Assembly: GCA_029216955.1 (NCBI GenBank)
Contig: JANAVB010029819.1
Location: 35,780,831-35,844,830, forward strand
Direction of reading: 5' to 3'
Length of the DNA: 64,000 nucleotides
From: Iris pallida
Taxonomy: Eukaryota > Streptophyta > Magnoliopsida > Asparagales > Iridaceae
Below the pieces are notes generated by a model. That model saw only the letters and a list, made by a program, of their open reading frames with translations. It searched no databases and was not told where the DNA came from. Shown here piece by piece: positions 1 through 10,923 of this stretch. Within the stretch, counting starts at the first letter, position 1. The number at the start of each line of letters is the position of its first letter. The translations under genes were made by a program, and so were the position numbers.

Positions 1-620
1 AGAGAAGCTGACGTCGGGGGAGGTTTTTCCTTGAGTCGTACTCTCAATGGTTCTTTAGTCACTACTTTGATTTCTGCTTCATCATCCACATCATTGGCAT
101 CCTCGTCCAAGGGGACTGACTTGTACAGATCAATATCAGTACAGTACGAATCGATCCCTTTGAAGGGATCGACATATGCGAACTCTGTTCTAACGATGCC
201 GTTACCGACTACATACTTCATACATTCATAAAGGGTGGATGGTACAATTATGTACTCATGTATCTACGGGCATCCCAACAGGACATTGTAGGATATGTCG
301 GCATCTATGACATAGCAGGTCACCTCCGTTTGGAGATCACCTATCTGGCACGTCGAGCGAATCTTGTCCAATGGATTGCTCTTACCAGCATTGAAGCCGC
401 TAATCATAGTATTGGATGCCGTTAATCGATGCATTGGTACTCCTAGGATCTGGAGTAGACTTCCAGGAATAATACTAAGAGAAGAGCCCAGATTGATATG
501 TATCCGGTCCACCTTGATGGTACCAACATACCTTGTATAATATAGCATTCTGTTGTGCCTATTATTCTTGTGCAGCATGTCATGCTGAAAGAATATAACG
601 TTGGCTACGATGTCTCCCAC
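1..620 (-). pseudogene. Tat-lineage Ty3/gypsy retropepsin and downstream spacer (fragment)
   Basis: Translated on the minus strand, 620-264 gives a retropepsin-like fold: a LGSSLSIIP stretch where the family has its D-x-G active site, then a flap-like region, and the conserved tail ending SYNVLLGCP. The frame continues after a break into IHEY...CMKYV and an acidic spacer down to base 1. The position of the catalytic aspartate reads as Asn (HINLGSS), so the enzyme would be dead. The spacer at 1-280 is clearly homologous to 8950-9172, so two related copies of this polyprotein are present. The rest of the element lies left of the window. Family assignment rests on the pol gene at 4474-9176, which it resembles. 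Confidence 0.75.
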
Positions 621-770
621 ATTATGGCAGTGTGGTCACGCGGCTGGGTCTTCTTCAAGCTGTTGGACCTGGCTTATGAAAGACTCGGCGTCTATCAATG
701 CTTTACATAGAGCATCCTAAGTATCTTTACAGAGTCAAGAAGTTCGAACAGAGACAACCGAGCTAGAGTA

Positions 771-1600
771 TTGGCTAGTTGTGCCAATATGTCGAAGTTG
801 TGGGGTTTGATCAAACCTGCATCACCATCTTTTCTCAGAGGCTTGTCAAAACAAGCCTTATTTTGTTTTTATTCGTCCATCACTGGAGGTTGGGACGGAC
901 CCTCCCTTGGAGCAGCGGGAGGCGCTTCTTCAGCCGGAACTTCCTCCTACTGGGTATTTTGCTTTGACCTTGTCATAATAGACAAGGCTTCTTCTGAGGA
1001 GGCAGTGACCATACGACATGATTTGGAATTTCTGCCTTTGCTTTTGGTGCTAGAGCGTACCACCAATTGAGTCAACAACGGGACTAGATCTGGGTGAACC
1101 CACATGATTTCACTCCGAGATGTGGTGAGTGGCACCAATCCACCCACGTTGTCATAGGTTGGAGGAAGGTTGGTTACTTCTATTGTCGCCTTTGGGATGG
1201 GGACGACGCCATCTTGGGCTTCAGTTGGCGGAAGGGTGCCAAACTAAAGGGACACCATATTTGTCGAGACTATCTTGCCCTCATAGTCAAGAGTGAAGAC
1301 ATTCGCATTGATCATGCGTTGGATATAGTTCTTCAGTATGTAGCAATCTCGAGTTGGATGTCCAACGAACCGATGATAGTGATAATACTTGGTGCTAACT
1401 CTGTCAACCTCATCGGGGAGCTTAGGGTCAGGCAATTTAATTTTATCTCCCTTCATAAGTACCTAGAAGAGCTGTAGAGTATCCTCATCATTGAAGGAGT
1501 AGAGCTCCTTTTGCCATGGTGCGGTTGGTGGTTTCTGAGTGGGAGCTGACACACCCTTGGAGGCATTAACAGTCAATGTCGGCTTACCCTTGGATTTACG
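771..1600 (-). pseudogene. Tat-lineage gag C-terminal part with zinc-knuckle remnant
   Basis: Minus-strand frames at 1456-1244 read YYHYHRFVGHPTRDCYILKN, the variant C-x2-H-x4-H-x4-C knuckle found in plant Tat-type gag proteins, here with the first Cys replaced by Tyr. Further 3' (1147-947) a second frame reads EEALSIMTRSKQNTQ, the typical MTRS-type spacer between gag and protease. Several stops and frame changes break it. It sits just upstream, in transcription order, of the retropepsin at 620-264, so the two belong to one gag-protease unit. N-terminal gag is not recognisable. Confidence 0.65.
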
Positions 1601-2584
1601 CTCGTTGCTGTTGCTGTTGGAAGGCACTTTCCTTTGTCGTACAACTTAGAGAAGCTGACCCCCAGAAGACGAGCATCCCTGGCCTTTGTTTCGAAGCTAT
1701 CAAAACCGATAGTGAATGAGGTCGAGTCTGTGTATTGGGTAGAATCAATCTAAAGCTTGACTGACGGCTGTAGAAGCATGGAATTTTAGGAACAGAAATC
1801 ATATGCGCCTAACATTACATGCGCCAGGAAGCACAGATGAAGTACTTGGCACAGCAAACAGCAAAAGCATAGACATTAAAAGAAGATTTTTATTTAATAT
1901 AAAAGTCTATTATATGTCTAAAAAAGGCTGTACAAAAGAGAACTTTTACAAAAAGAAAAGACCCTAAGTCTACAGCCAGGCGCAGCAACCGCCATGCGCT
2001 CTCAGTCAGGTGCATCTTTTCGACGTCTCAGTCAGGCGCATCTCTTTGGCGTCTCAATCAGGCACATCTCTTCAAGAGTCTCAGTTATGTACATCATGAA
2101 GTCTCAGCATATGTGTCTCACTTCGACCCGATCAAATGCTTCGACTAATGAAGCATTTATTGAGCAAAACTAGGGTGGACAATCAACCCCCTAGCTGAAG
2201 GAAGAGATCTCTAAAAGAGGAGAACAGCGCAATTGATCCGCGGTAAAAGGAGGCTTTCAATACAACTAGAATGGGCAACACCCACTCTGACAGAAGAAAG
2301 AGCCTCCAAAGTCGGGAGCATCGCAATTCTGATCTGCGGCTCTTCCAGCATAACGGAGACGAGGCTCGAGCATCCCGATCTTTGGATGCAACAGGCACCT
2401 TCCGCCTGCCTCAGAAGCCCTTGACCTCGACTTTTGGATGTAATAGTCACCTTCACGAGTGCATAAATGAAGACAATTCGTCGCATCTTCACCCTCGTGA
2501 GCATCTCGTCAACAGAATCTGCTCGAGCAAACAAGTTCATTCGGGAGGACGTAAGAGAACGAGAAGCAAACTCTCTCCTTGCCA
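1601..2584 (-). other. Leader/LTR 3' portion of minus-strand gypsy element, non-coding
   Basis: No coding region is supported here. Between the minus-strand TATA box at 2585-2594 and the gag fragment lies sequence that would be R/U5 plus leader. It has a minus-strand AATAAA near 2150, and scattered copies of a CATGCGCC-like motif. I could not find a clean LTR end or a convincing primer-binding site, so the LTR border is not set. Confidence 0.4.
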
Positions 2585-2594
2585 CTATTTATAG
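2585..2594 (-). promoter_or_regulatory. TATA box of a minus-strand gypsy LTR
   Basis: On the minus strand this reads CTATAAATAG, flanked by GC-rich sequence on the 5' side and pyrimidine/purine-rich leader on the 3' side. It is correctly placed to drive the minus-strand gag remnant at 1600-771. Confidence 0.5.
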
Positions 2595-2699
2595 GCCGGG
2601 CAAATCAAACCCATGCGCCAAGTGGCGGGCTCTCCGAATCCCATGCAATGAATTTGCATTAATGGTGATGAACCTGACGCTTCAAATTTAGCCAAGTCA

Positions 2700-3850
2700 A
2701 AAAATGGCTATTTAAATCACTCAAAGAACGTAACAGTCGGACCAATAAAACGTGTCATGCAAACGGATGCGCCGGTCAGACCGCGCATCATACTGACGTG
2801 TCCATTAGCACCAAACGCCTTATAAGGATGCGCCCATGCGTCACCATACGCCAAGTGGAACGCAGATCGACGCACCCACTCAACAGCCCATCACTCGTCA
2901 AAGAATATTAAATGCTGAAGTCTGACACGACAGTAGCAGTCCCCGAGGACTGAACAGTTGACAACTTTTTCAGAAGACGAAGCGTCGTCGACGTCAGCAT
3001 CATCATTACTTTCCTCCGGTGGTTACAAGCCACGTGGCCGCCCAACCATTTCGTATGTGCCTCTGCAGTCATGCGCACAAATTTTTGCATGCGCCTCAAT
3101 AGCCATGCGCCTCAGACTTTTCTCTGATCCCTAAAGACAGAAGTCAAAGTCACTACTGAAGCCTCGCATGCGCCTCAAAAGCTGTACGCCCAGACTAGTT
3201 CGTGACTCCTAAAGGTTACAAGCTAAAGTCTTCTCATGCGCCCAATCCCAAGCACATCCTATCAGATCACTCTCCACCAAATCTAAGATCTTTGAGCCAT
3301 GGACCTACGACACGTGTCCTTTGACTCGATTCAGCCTATGAAAGGGTGCTAATCACCCAAGATCTCAGCAACTGAAAGATTCTCTCCATTTCTACGTGTC
3401 AGCTCGACCGCAGCCCACAAAGACAACAAGAAGAGTTTAACTCCTCAATCAGAGTGCATCGCCCATGCGCCTCCATCAGCAATCACTACGTGGCATCCCC
3501 ACAAACAGGCGTATCCTACATATGCGCGCATGAGCAGCCAGCAAACTATAAATAGAGGGATCATTTCCTTCTTCCACAGCTACGAACCTACAAACACACA
3601 CACAGAGAGGCAGATACAGATACTCAACGTCTCCTTCCTCTCTGCAAGCTCCAGCACCCAGAGCAACTCAGACCTTCAGAGAACCGATAACCGTCATCAG
3701 ATCGTCAACGGAGTCAATGCATTACCACTCTCTCCATCGGCACAAGGGACCCAGATAAACAAAAGTGTTCTCCTATGACTACATCTAAGTCCTACATTGT
3801 AATACTGTTCTGTTTGTAATTGAAATTTCAATCAAAATATTTTAATGACA
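2700..3850 (+). repeat. Plus-strand Tat-type LTR (3' part; left end not resolved)
   Basis: A plus-strand LTR is indicated by a TATAAATAG box at 3547-3555, a terminal ...TGACA at 3846-3850, and a primer-binding site 7 bases later. The U3-like part holds many copies of a CATGCGCC(TC) motif (for example 3089, 3103, 3170, 3236, 3465). The left boundary cannot be fixed; it must lie between the minus-strand TATA box at 2585 and the plus-strand one at 3547. Confidence 0.55.
3547..3555 (+). promoter_or_regulatory. TATA box of plus-strand LTR
   Basis: TATAAATAG lies about 300 bases before the LTR end at 3850. This is a normal distance for the R-U5 part of a plant gypsy LTR. Confidence 0.55.
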
Positions 3851-3857
3851 AACAAGC

Positions 3858-3874
3858 TGGCGACTCTGCTGGAA
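3858..3874 (+). promoter_or_regulatory. Primer-binding site, tRNA-Arg type
   Basis: TGGCGACTCTGCTGGAA follows the LTR terminal CA after seven bases. Plant tRNA-Arg(ACG) ends ...CCCAGCGGAGTCGCCA, whose complement differs from this site at few positions. Tat/Ogre elements are known to use tRNA-Arg, which agrees with the lineage of the neighbouring pol gene. The tRNA was compared from memory. Confidence 0.6.
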
Positions 3875-4028
3875 ATGTAATTCTTTACTTTTAAATAAAG
3901 AATGAAGAGTTTTATGGTGTGTTCATTCTTGCTGTCATGATCTTGATGATTTGTGTGGACGTATTATCTTTTGCGCCCCTTGGTTTTTTAGGTACAGATA
4001 ATAAGTTTGAGAGAACCGACATGTTTGC

Positions 4029-4322
4029 TCAGAGGTAATGTGGACGTAGCAAATATGGGGTTGAAATGATGGAATCTTCCTACTCAGAGGTGTTATGGAC
4101 GTGGTAGGAATGACTCTGGGTGGATACGCGAAACTACTCAGAGGTAATGTAGACATGGAACTTCTGCGATCAATGTACGGCAACGCAGGGGTTGTCTGTA
4201 CGGGATGTTCACTTAGAGGTAATGTGGACGTGGTAAACATGATAAGCAGCATAATCCTACATGGTGTCAGATTATGTTTTACAGGGCGTAGAAGAGCAAC
4301 TCAGAGGTAATGTGGATGTTGT
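4029..4322 (+). repeat. Irregular leader repeat, CTCAGAGGTAATGTGGACG unit
   Basis: Five imperfect copies of a roughly 24-base unit start near 4029, 4083, 4137, 4210 and 4299, with spacings of 54, 54, 73 and 89 bases. They fill the leader after the plus-strand primer-binding site. No reading frame is preserved. Confidence 0.7.
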
Positions 4323-4386
4323 TGTTCTTCTACTGGAGATAGAATGCTATGGAACAACTGGATTCCGAAAGCATAGGATTTTTATG

Positions 4387-4401
4387 AAAAAAGGGGGGGT
4401 G
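4387..4401 (+). other. Polypurine-tract-like sequence followed by TG
   Basis: AAAAAAGGGGGGG (4387-4399) is immediately followed by TGTATGTG, the arrangement expected at a plus-strand polypurine tract and 3' LTR start. The sequence to the right is instead the 3' end of a minus-strand pol gene, so this may be a broken junction or chance. Confidence 0.35.
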
Positions 4402-4473
4402 TATGTGAACTCTGATGATCAAGTCCACTGATTCCCTTGCTAGGTAGAGGTGGAAGTACACATCTGAAAGGTG

Positions 4474-5818
4474 TCAAGAGTAGTACTTTTTTAGGAACTT
4501 GCCGTTGATGGGCATCATGAACAAGTTCCCGTTTGATCGGGCGAGACGGTAAGCACCGTTTTAGTATACCGTCTCTATGATGAAAGGTCCCTCCCACTTG
4601 GGCTCGAACTTTTCTGGTGTCTTGTGAGTCAACACCATTGGCCTCCTGACTGCCAGAACCAGGTCGCCTACTTGGAAAGTCCTCTGCTTGACCTTCTTGT
4701 TGAAAGCCTGTGATATACGGGCTTGATAGAGTTCGATGCGCTGTTGAGCTAGGAGACATTTTTCGTCAAGTACCTAAAGTTTTCGCAGATGACGATGTTG
4801 ATTGTCTTCCTCTATGAGTTGATTTATGATCGCTACATGGAGTGAGGGTATCTGGATCTCGAGAGACAGTACCACTTTACTCCCGTAGACTAAGAAGAAT
4901 GGTGTGTTGCCTGTCGGGGTCCATACCGTTGTGCGGTAGGCCCAAAGGCATTCACCGACCTTTTCGTCCCAGTCGTGCTAGTTGGATGACACGACCTTTT
5001 TGAGTAGCCTGACGATAGTTTTGTTAAATGCCTCGGCCAATCCATTTGCTGTCGGATTGTAGGCGGTCGATGCCACGTTCTGAATACGATTCTTGTCACA
5101 GAATCTGCTAAAAATATGGCTGATGAATTATGGACCATTATCGTGGATAATCCTCCGAGGTACCCCGAAACGGTAGATGACATGGTGCTTGATGAAGCTG
5201 ACCACCCTAGAGCTCTTCACTTCTGCCAGTGGAACTGCTTCTGTCTATTTGGAGAAGTAGTCAGTGATGGCTAGGATAAAATGGTGTCCCCTCGAAGAAA
5301 GAGGGATGATCGGTCCTACAATGTCTATGCCCCAAGCTACAAAGGGCCAAGAGACGACCATAGGATATAGCGGTTCCGACGGTGTATGGATGAAGTCGGA
5401 TGGAGCTGGCAAGCATGGCACTTCTTAGCATAGTCGATAGCGTCGGCTGCCATGGTTGGCCAATAGTAGCCCATGCGTCGCAGTCGATCCTGCAGCTTAG
5501 GGCTAGGTTGATGGGCCCCGCAAGTTCCGTCGTGCACTTCTCGAAGGGCTTCGGCTGCTTCCTCGTTGGAAAAATATCGAAGGAGAAGCCCATCGTAGGA
5601 GCGTCGATAAAACATTTTAGTAGCTGTATCGTAATAGAATCGAAGGGAACGCCTCCTGACTGAGACAGCTTCCTTCGGGTCCTCTGAAAGAATTCTATAG
5701 ACAGCGAAGTCGATGAACGGGAACCTCCAATCTCGGACATTAACACCAGCACTTTTTGACATGGCGTAGTCCATTTGTGAGCATAGGTTATTTTTAGGAC
5801 AGACCAAGTCTCGACCAA
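4474..5818 (-). pseudogene. Tat-lineage integrase (decayed)
   Basis: Minus-strand translation gives the H2C2 zinc-binding domain (HDGTCGAH ... KKCHACQLH, about 5580-5400). The DDE core follows: GIDIVGP near 5330, HDNGP near 5140, and the glutamate in LAEAFNK near 5030. The C-terminal region ends KFLKKYYS at a TGA (4474-4476), typical of this family. Several in-frame stops, for instance in the FSK-TEA and NGP-FIS regions, and at least one frame change make it non-functional. It would join element cDNA into chromosomal DNA. It is contiguous with the RNase H and RT to its right. Confidence 0.85.
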
Positions 5819-5854
5819 CTACCGTGACGTAGTGCTGAGTCCCGAGGGGTGTTG

Positions 5855-6260
5855 CTAATGAGGCTGCAAGGCCAGCCAGAGCGTCAGTCTCCAGGTTTGT
5901 AACCGAGGTACGTGTTCTATGAAGAACTTGGTGAAGGTTGAAATAATGTTCAATGCAACTTCATGGTAAGAAACCAGATCTTCATGGCGAACATCGTATT
6001 TCCCTCTGATCTGGTTAACGACGAGTTTTGAGTCGCCGTAGGCTTCCAAATGATCCACCCCCAGCTGTTGTGCCAGCTGGAGTCCCATGATGAGAGTGTT
6101 GTACTCGACAACATTATTGGAGCACAGCTTCGAAAAGGAGTAAGCATGCTGGATGACCAGCTGATCGGGGCAGACTAAGACTACCCCCACTCCGGCGGTG
6201 ATTTGGCCTTTGGGGCCTGTTCTTGAAGCGCCGTCGAAAAACATCCGCCAGACGGAGCTT
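5855..6260 (-). pseudogene. Second RNase H domain of Tat pol
   Basis: Downstream of the RT-linked RNase H, the same frame holds a second RNase H: MFFDGASRTGP (first Asp, about 6243-6210), VVEYNTLIMGL (Glu) and YGDSKLVVNQ (Asp). Two RNase H domains in tandem are the known hallmark of Tat-lineage Ty3/gypsy elements, so this supports the lineage call. The frame is open here but connects to a disrupted RT and integrase. Confidence 0.8.
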
Positions 6261-7652
6261 TCTTCGGTGACATTTGATTCTTTGACCTCATCCGGGATAT
6301 CTTCATAGTTTTTGGAGGACTCTGGGATGGGGTGTGCAGCTAAAAAATTGGCCACAACTTGACCCTTGACGGCTTTTTGTGGAACAAACACCATGTTGTA
6401 TGGCGTCAACATGATCGCCCATGTAGCTAGCCGGGAATTCAATGATCCTGGCTTCTTCATGAGAACCCTGAGCGGATTGACTCGGGAGATGACAAGAATT
6501 GTCTGGCCTAAGACATAATGGTGAGTCTTTTGGATGGCAAACACCAAAGCCAGACACTCCTTTTCAACGGGGTTGTACCGGTATTCGGCCCCGATTAGTA
6601 TCCTACTGAGGTAGTAGATAGCTTGCTCATAGCCTGCATCGTTGTTCTGAGCCAACAAAGCGCCAAGGGAATGATCCATGGCACGGACGTAGAGGAGAAA
6701 TAGTTTGCGTGAGATGGGTGCCACCAGGACTGACGGGCTCGTCAGGTAAGCTTTGATGTCCTCGAAAGCTTTCTGGCATTCCTCTGTCCAGACGTAAGAG
6801 ACTCCCTTCTTCATGAGCTGAGTGAAGGGTTGGCATTTTCTGGAAAGGTTTGCTATAAACCTTCGGATGTATGCCAGACGCCCCTGCAGGCCTCGAAGTT
6901 CTCGGAGATTCTTCGGAGGGTCCATGTCAAGGATGGCCTTGGTCTTCTAGGGATCGACATGAATGCCTTTCGCCGTTATGATGAAGCCTAGGAACTTTCT
7001 GCAAGAAACCCCAATGAAGGATTTAGCAGGGTTCATCTTGAGTTGATGCGCTTGCATGAGATCGAAGACTATCTTCAGGTCTTGTAGATGATCACCTTTG
7101 AGACGGCTCTTGACTGCGATGTCATCAACATAAAACTCTACTGTCTTGCGAAGATGTTGACAGAAGATGGTACTCATAGCTCATTGGTATGTACCACCAG
7201 TATTTTTTCAAGCCGAAGGGCATCACTGTGTAGAAAAAAAACCCCTTCGGAGTCCTGAATGACGTGTATTTTGCGTCATCGGAGAACATCTTGATCTGAT
7301 TGTATCCCGAATACCCATCCATGAAAGACATGCGTTCAAAACCACATGTATTATCGATTATCACGTCAATGATTGGAAGCAGGAATTTGTCCTTCGGGCA
7401 AGCAGTATTGAGATCCCTGAAGTCGATACAGACTCGTATCTTTCCATTCTTCTTGGTGACAGGGACGATGTTGGCCACCCAATCTGGGTGTTGCTCTTCA
7501 CGGATAAACTTACTGGTCAGGAGTTTGTCCACCTCTTGATCGATAGCGTTCATAATGTCAGGACGAAAACGTCGCTGTTGTTGCTTTGTAGGCTTGGCAT
7601 CAGGTAAGATGTTAAGCCTATGCATCGCTATCTGAGGATCAAGTCCCGACAT
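6261..7652 (-). pseudogene. Tat-lineage reverse transcriptase and first RNase H
   Basis: From 7652 the minus strand gives RT motifs in order: VPVTKKNGKIRVCIDFRDLN, FMDGYSGYNQI, TPKGFFFYTVMPFGLK, and the catalytic YVDD (codons at 7132-7121). The thumb follows, then the RNase H-like part (about 6850-6400). Breaks: one extra A in the minus-strand A-run opposite 7203-7208 shifts frame just after MPFGLK, a TGA follows soon after, and a TAG lies after HVDP near 6945. Its role would be to copy element RNA into DNA. The copy is dead. Confidence 0.88.
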
Positions 7653-7850
7653 ATCTTCGTAGCTCTAAGCAAAGACGTCGATATATTCTTTAGCCAATTG
7701 GACCAAAGATTCCCGATCTTCTTCTTTTATGCTTTTGCTGATAAAGATGGGTTTGGAAGAAGATCCATCCCCAAGGTCGATCTGCTCGACTTTGTCTTCG
7801 GTAGGGGGTTCGCATAATTCAAAATGAGACTCCCACTGTGCTCCTAGGCA

Positions 7851-8603
7851 TTAAGTCCAAGGTTCTTCCTCGAAGAATTCTGACATTTGGACCTCGCCTT
7901 CATCTTCTTGAGATTGTGCAGATGCCATGTTGGCTGATAGCACCTTCTTGAAGACTGAGCCGATACTGGTATCGGAATCCCAAGTTGATGTTTCGGACGA
8001 ATGAGAATGTTCTACTTCTTCTGCCTCCGAACTCTGTGGAGTTGCCGGCGGTGTGACATTGCCCACCCTCCGTCGAGTTCGATGATAATAGTCCTGCGGC
8101 TTTCCTTTAGGTGTTGGGAGCCGGAGAGGAAGACGTCGACCCTTGACGTAGTTCAGGCCTTTGTTGCTTTTTAGATCGTAACCCATCTTTTGGATGAGGT
8201 ACTTTGCTTTGTCCGTGTACCGATAGACTTGTATTCTGCCGGTATCTGGTTCTTGTTCGAGTGGCGGGAGGTCTTGATGATGCTCGACTTTGTCGAAGAT
8301 GTTGGATTCTTCGTCTCGATTCCGTGGTGGGACTACAAAACAGACCCCTTGGGATGGGACTACTCGATTTACACGATTGACGATCATTATTTGTGTTTGC
8401 AACGACCGTAGAGCATTATCTAATGTATACATGGCATTCCAATGTGGAAGACTAGAATAATTAAAAGACACTCTATTATTGATGAAACACGAGATTTTAT
8501 CCTGCGGGATTACATTATCCAGAAAGGGTGCATCTACATCAGCAGATATATATTCTCCTAGCTCTTCATCTGTAAGTACTAGGGTTGGATCAGGAGAGTC
8601 CAC
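7851..8603 (-). pseudogene. Protease-RT linker with G-patch-like motif
   Basis: This 250-residue open frame lies between the protease tail and the RT. It contains YTDKAKYLIQKMGYDLKSNK (8228-8169), which resembles a G-patch (an aliphatic helix followed by GY/GxG), a domain reported in some plant and retroviral pol proteins. The rest is acidic and low in recognisable motifs. It is one of the longest intact frames in the region, and its function in the element is unknown. Confidence 0.6.
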
Positions 8604-8645
8604 TGCAGCTTTGACCTTGGGGTCCGAGAGGGCTATGTGGGCCTT

Positions 8646-9176
8646 CTACGGTAGCTTGGATGAGACGGATGATTGCGGAGGCTTGCCTTTAAGACGCACC
8701 TTCAGAGGTACCTCAACCGCGCCTTCAGTGATTGGTGCCTTTCCCTGTAGTTTTGCCACAAGGGGAGCCGATGTTTGAGGCATCTTTTCCTTGAGCCATA
8801 TCTTCAAGGGAGCTTCAGTGGGTGTTCTACCTAGAGCAGTTGGTGCTTTTCCAGGTAGCTTGATGGTCATATGAGGCAGCATCTGAGGCTGTTTCCCTTT
8901 GAGTCGATTTTTCAAAGGAGCGTCGGAAATCATTTCTGGCTCCATGTCCGGCTCTGCTGTCGTTTCTGCTTCATCGTCAGCGTCATTGGCTTTCCCTTCG
9001 TCAGGCGACTTGTACAGGGTAGAATCAGTGAAGTAGGCTTCGACCCCCTTGAAAGGGTCAATGTTCGCGAACTCCGTCCGGATTATGTCGTTGGTGGACA
9101 CGTACTTCATACATTGGTGGAGTGTGGATGGTACCACCATGTACTCATGCAGCCACGGACGACCCAGTAGGAGCAT
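8646..9176 (-). pseudogene. Protease C-terminus and spacer, truncated at 9178
   Basis: The frame opens with LLLGRPWLHEYMVVPSTLHQ, the conserved end of the Tat retropepsin domain, then runs through a low-complexity spacer with repeated APLK(x)RLKGK-type units. The N-terminal half of the protease and all gag are missing, because the sequence switches at about 9178 into an inverted LTR fragment of another family. It is homologous to 1-280. Confidence 0.75.
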
Positions 9177-9178
9177 GT

Positions 9179-9441
9179 GGAGGAGTACCTGCCTATTTAT
9201 AGGATGTGGGAATTCCCATTAAGATAAGGATTAGGATTAGTTTAAACCCAAAATAGATAATTCGTCTATTAATTTAAAATCAATCCAATCCAAATCCAAT
9301 TACAAGTCCAATTTAAATCTAATTGAATTTTTAGTTTAAAATCGAATAGGATAAATCAAATTTCAAATACTTTACTATTTAAATAAATCCATAATTTCAA
9401 ATCAAGGTTTAAATCGCCACAATAATTTCGAAATATATTAT
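9179..9441 (-). repeat. Inverted fragment of the LARD1-type LTR
   Basis: This stretch is the reverse complement of the LTR region around 10690-10937, including its TATA box (CTATTTATA on the plus strand at 9193-9201). It begins exactly where the Tat pol sequence stops. Together with 10000-10240 it forms arms of a large foldback. Confidence 0.85.
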
Positions 9442-9594
9442 TGTATTGTACGTCGCGTAGTCGTATTGTACGTCGTGTACGAAATTTTATTAAAATTTCG
9501 TACTGTACGTCGCGTAGTCGTATTGTACGTCGCGTAGTCGTATTGTACGTCGCGTACGAAATTTTATTAAATTTTTATTAAATTTGATACTGAT
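9442..9594 (+). repeat. Short tandem repeats, GTACGTCGCGTAGTCGTATT unit
   Basis: A 20-base unit is repeated several times, interspersed with ACGAAATTTTATTAAA. The same unit occurs once or twice in the full LTRs (10300-10330, 15515-15550), so this is a local expansion of an LTR motif. Confidence 0.7.
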
Positions 9595-10229
9595 TTAAAA
9601 TTTTGTATTATACGTCGCGTAGTCGTATTGTACATCGCGCACGAAATTTTATTTTTCTTGCTCGTCGAGTGCGAATATGTGGGACCGTACATATTTTAGA
9701 AAAATAATTTTTCTATTTTATTATACACTTTCAAAATATTATATATAATTATTATTCTTGCTATAAAAAGCCTTTTGTTTTTAACAGTTATTAATCATAA
9801 ATAATATTTTATTGTATACTAGGAAAAGCATAATCAAGTATACATTATTTATGCTTACACATATATTTCATAAATATTTATTAGTTTATTTTTAAATAAA
9901 AATGTAATTTTTGAAATTTATTAATATTAATATTTTATTATTCAAAAAGATTTATTATTTTCGAAATTATTATTAATGGTATTTTTGGAAAATATATTTC
10001 GAAATTATTGTGGCGATTTAAACCTTGATTTGAAATTATAGATTTATTTAAATAGCAAAGTATTTGAAATTTGATTTATCCTATTCGATTTTAAACTAAA
10101 AATTCAATTAGATTTAAATTGGACTTGTAATTGGATTTGGATTGGATTGATTTTAAATTAATAGACGAATTATCTATTTTGCGTTTAAACTAATCCAAAT
10201 CCTTATCTTTGTGGGAATTCCCACATCCT
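9595..10229 (+). repeat. Direct 5' fragment of the LARD1-type LTR
   Basis: The sequence runs parallel to 10263-10910 and 15490-16138, with scattered differences. It stops at the TATA-box sequence (CCTATAAA), where the full LTR at 10230 begins. This suggests insertion into, or recombination with, a resident copy of the same family. Confidence 0.8.
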
Positions 10230-10914
10230 ATAAAACTCCTAAATTTCTACTTTTTTTTTTATAAAATTTGATACTGATTTAAAATTTTGTATTGTACGTC
10301 GCGTAGTCGTATTGTACGTCGCGCACGAAATTTTATTTTTCTTGCTCGTCGAGTGCGAATATGTGCGAGCGTACATATTTTAGAAAAAATAATTTCCTAT
10401 TTTATTATACACTTTCAAAATATTATATACAATTATTATTCTTGCTATAAAAAGCCTTTTGTTTTTAACAGTTATTAATCATAAATAATATTTTATTGTA
10501 TACCGAGGAAAAACATAATCATGTATACATTATTTGTGCTTACACATATATTTCATAAATATTTTATTCGTTCATTTTTAAATAAAAATATAATTTTCAA
10601 AATTTATTAATATTAATATTTTATTATTCAAAAAGATTTATTATTTTTGAAATTATTATTAATGGTATTTTTGGAAAATATATTTCGAAATTATTGTGGC
10701 AATTTAAACCTTAATTTGAAATTATGGATTTATTTAAATAGTAAAGTATTTGAAATTTGATTTATCCTATTCGATTTTAAACTAAAAATTCAATTAGATT
10801 TAAATTGGACTTGTAATTGGATTTGGATTGGATTGAATTTAAATTAATAGACGAATTATCTATTTTGGGTTTAAACTAATCCTAATCCTTATCTTAATAG
10901 GAATTCCCACATCC

Positions 10915-10923
10915 TATAAATAG
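10915..10923 (+). promoter_or_regulatory. TATA box of LARD1 left LTR
   Basis: TATAAATAG is conserved in the right LTR at 16139-16147 and in the inverted fragment at 9193-9201. All are followed by GGCAGGTA and a CT-rich leader. Confidence 0.65.

Noticed and set aside
9442..9594. Possible CRISPR-like array of 20-bp units
   Set aside because: Plant nuclear DNA; units are contiguous LTR-derived repeats without unique spacers.
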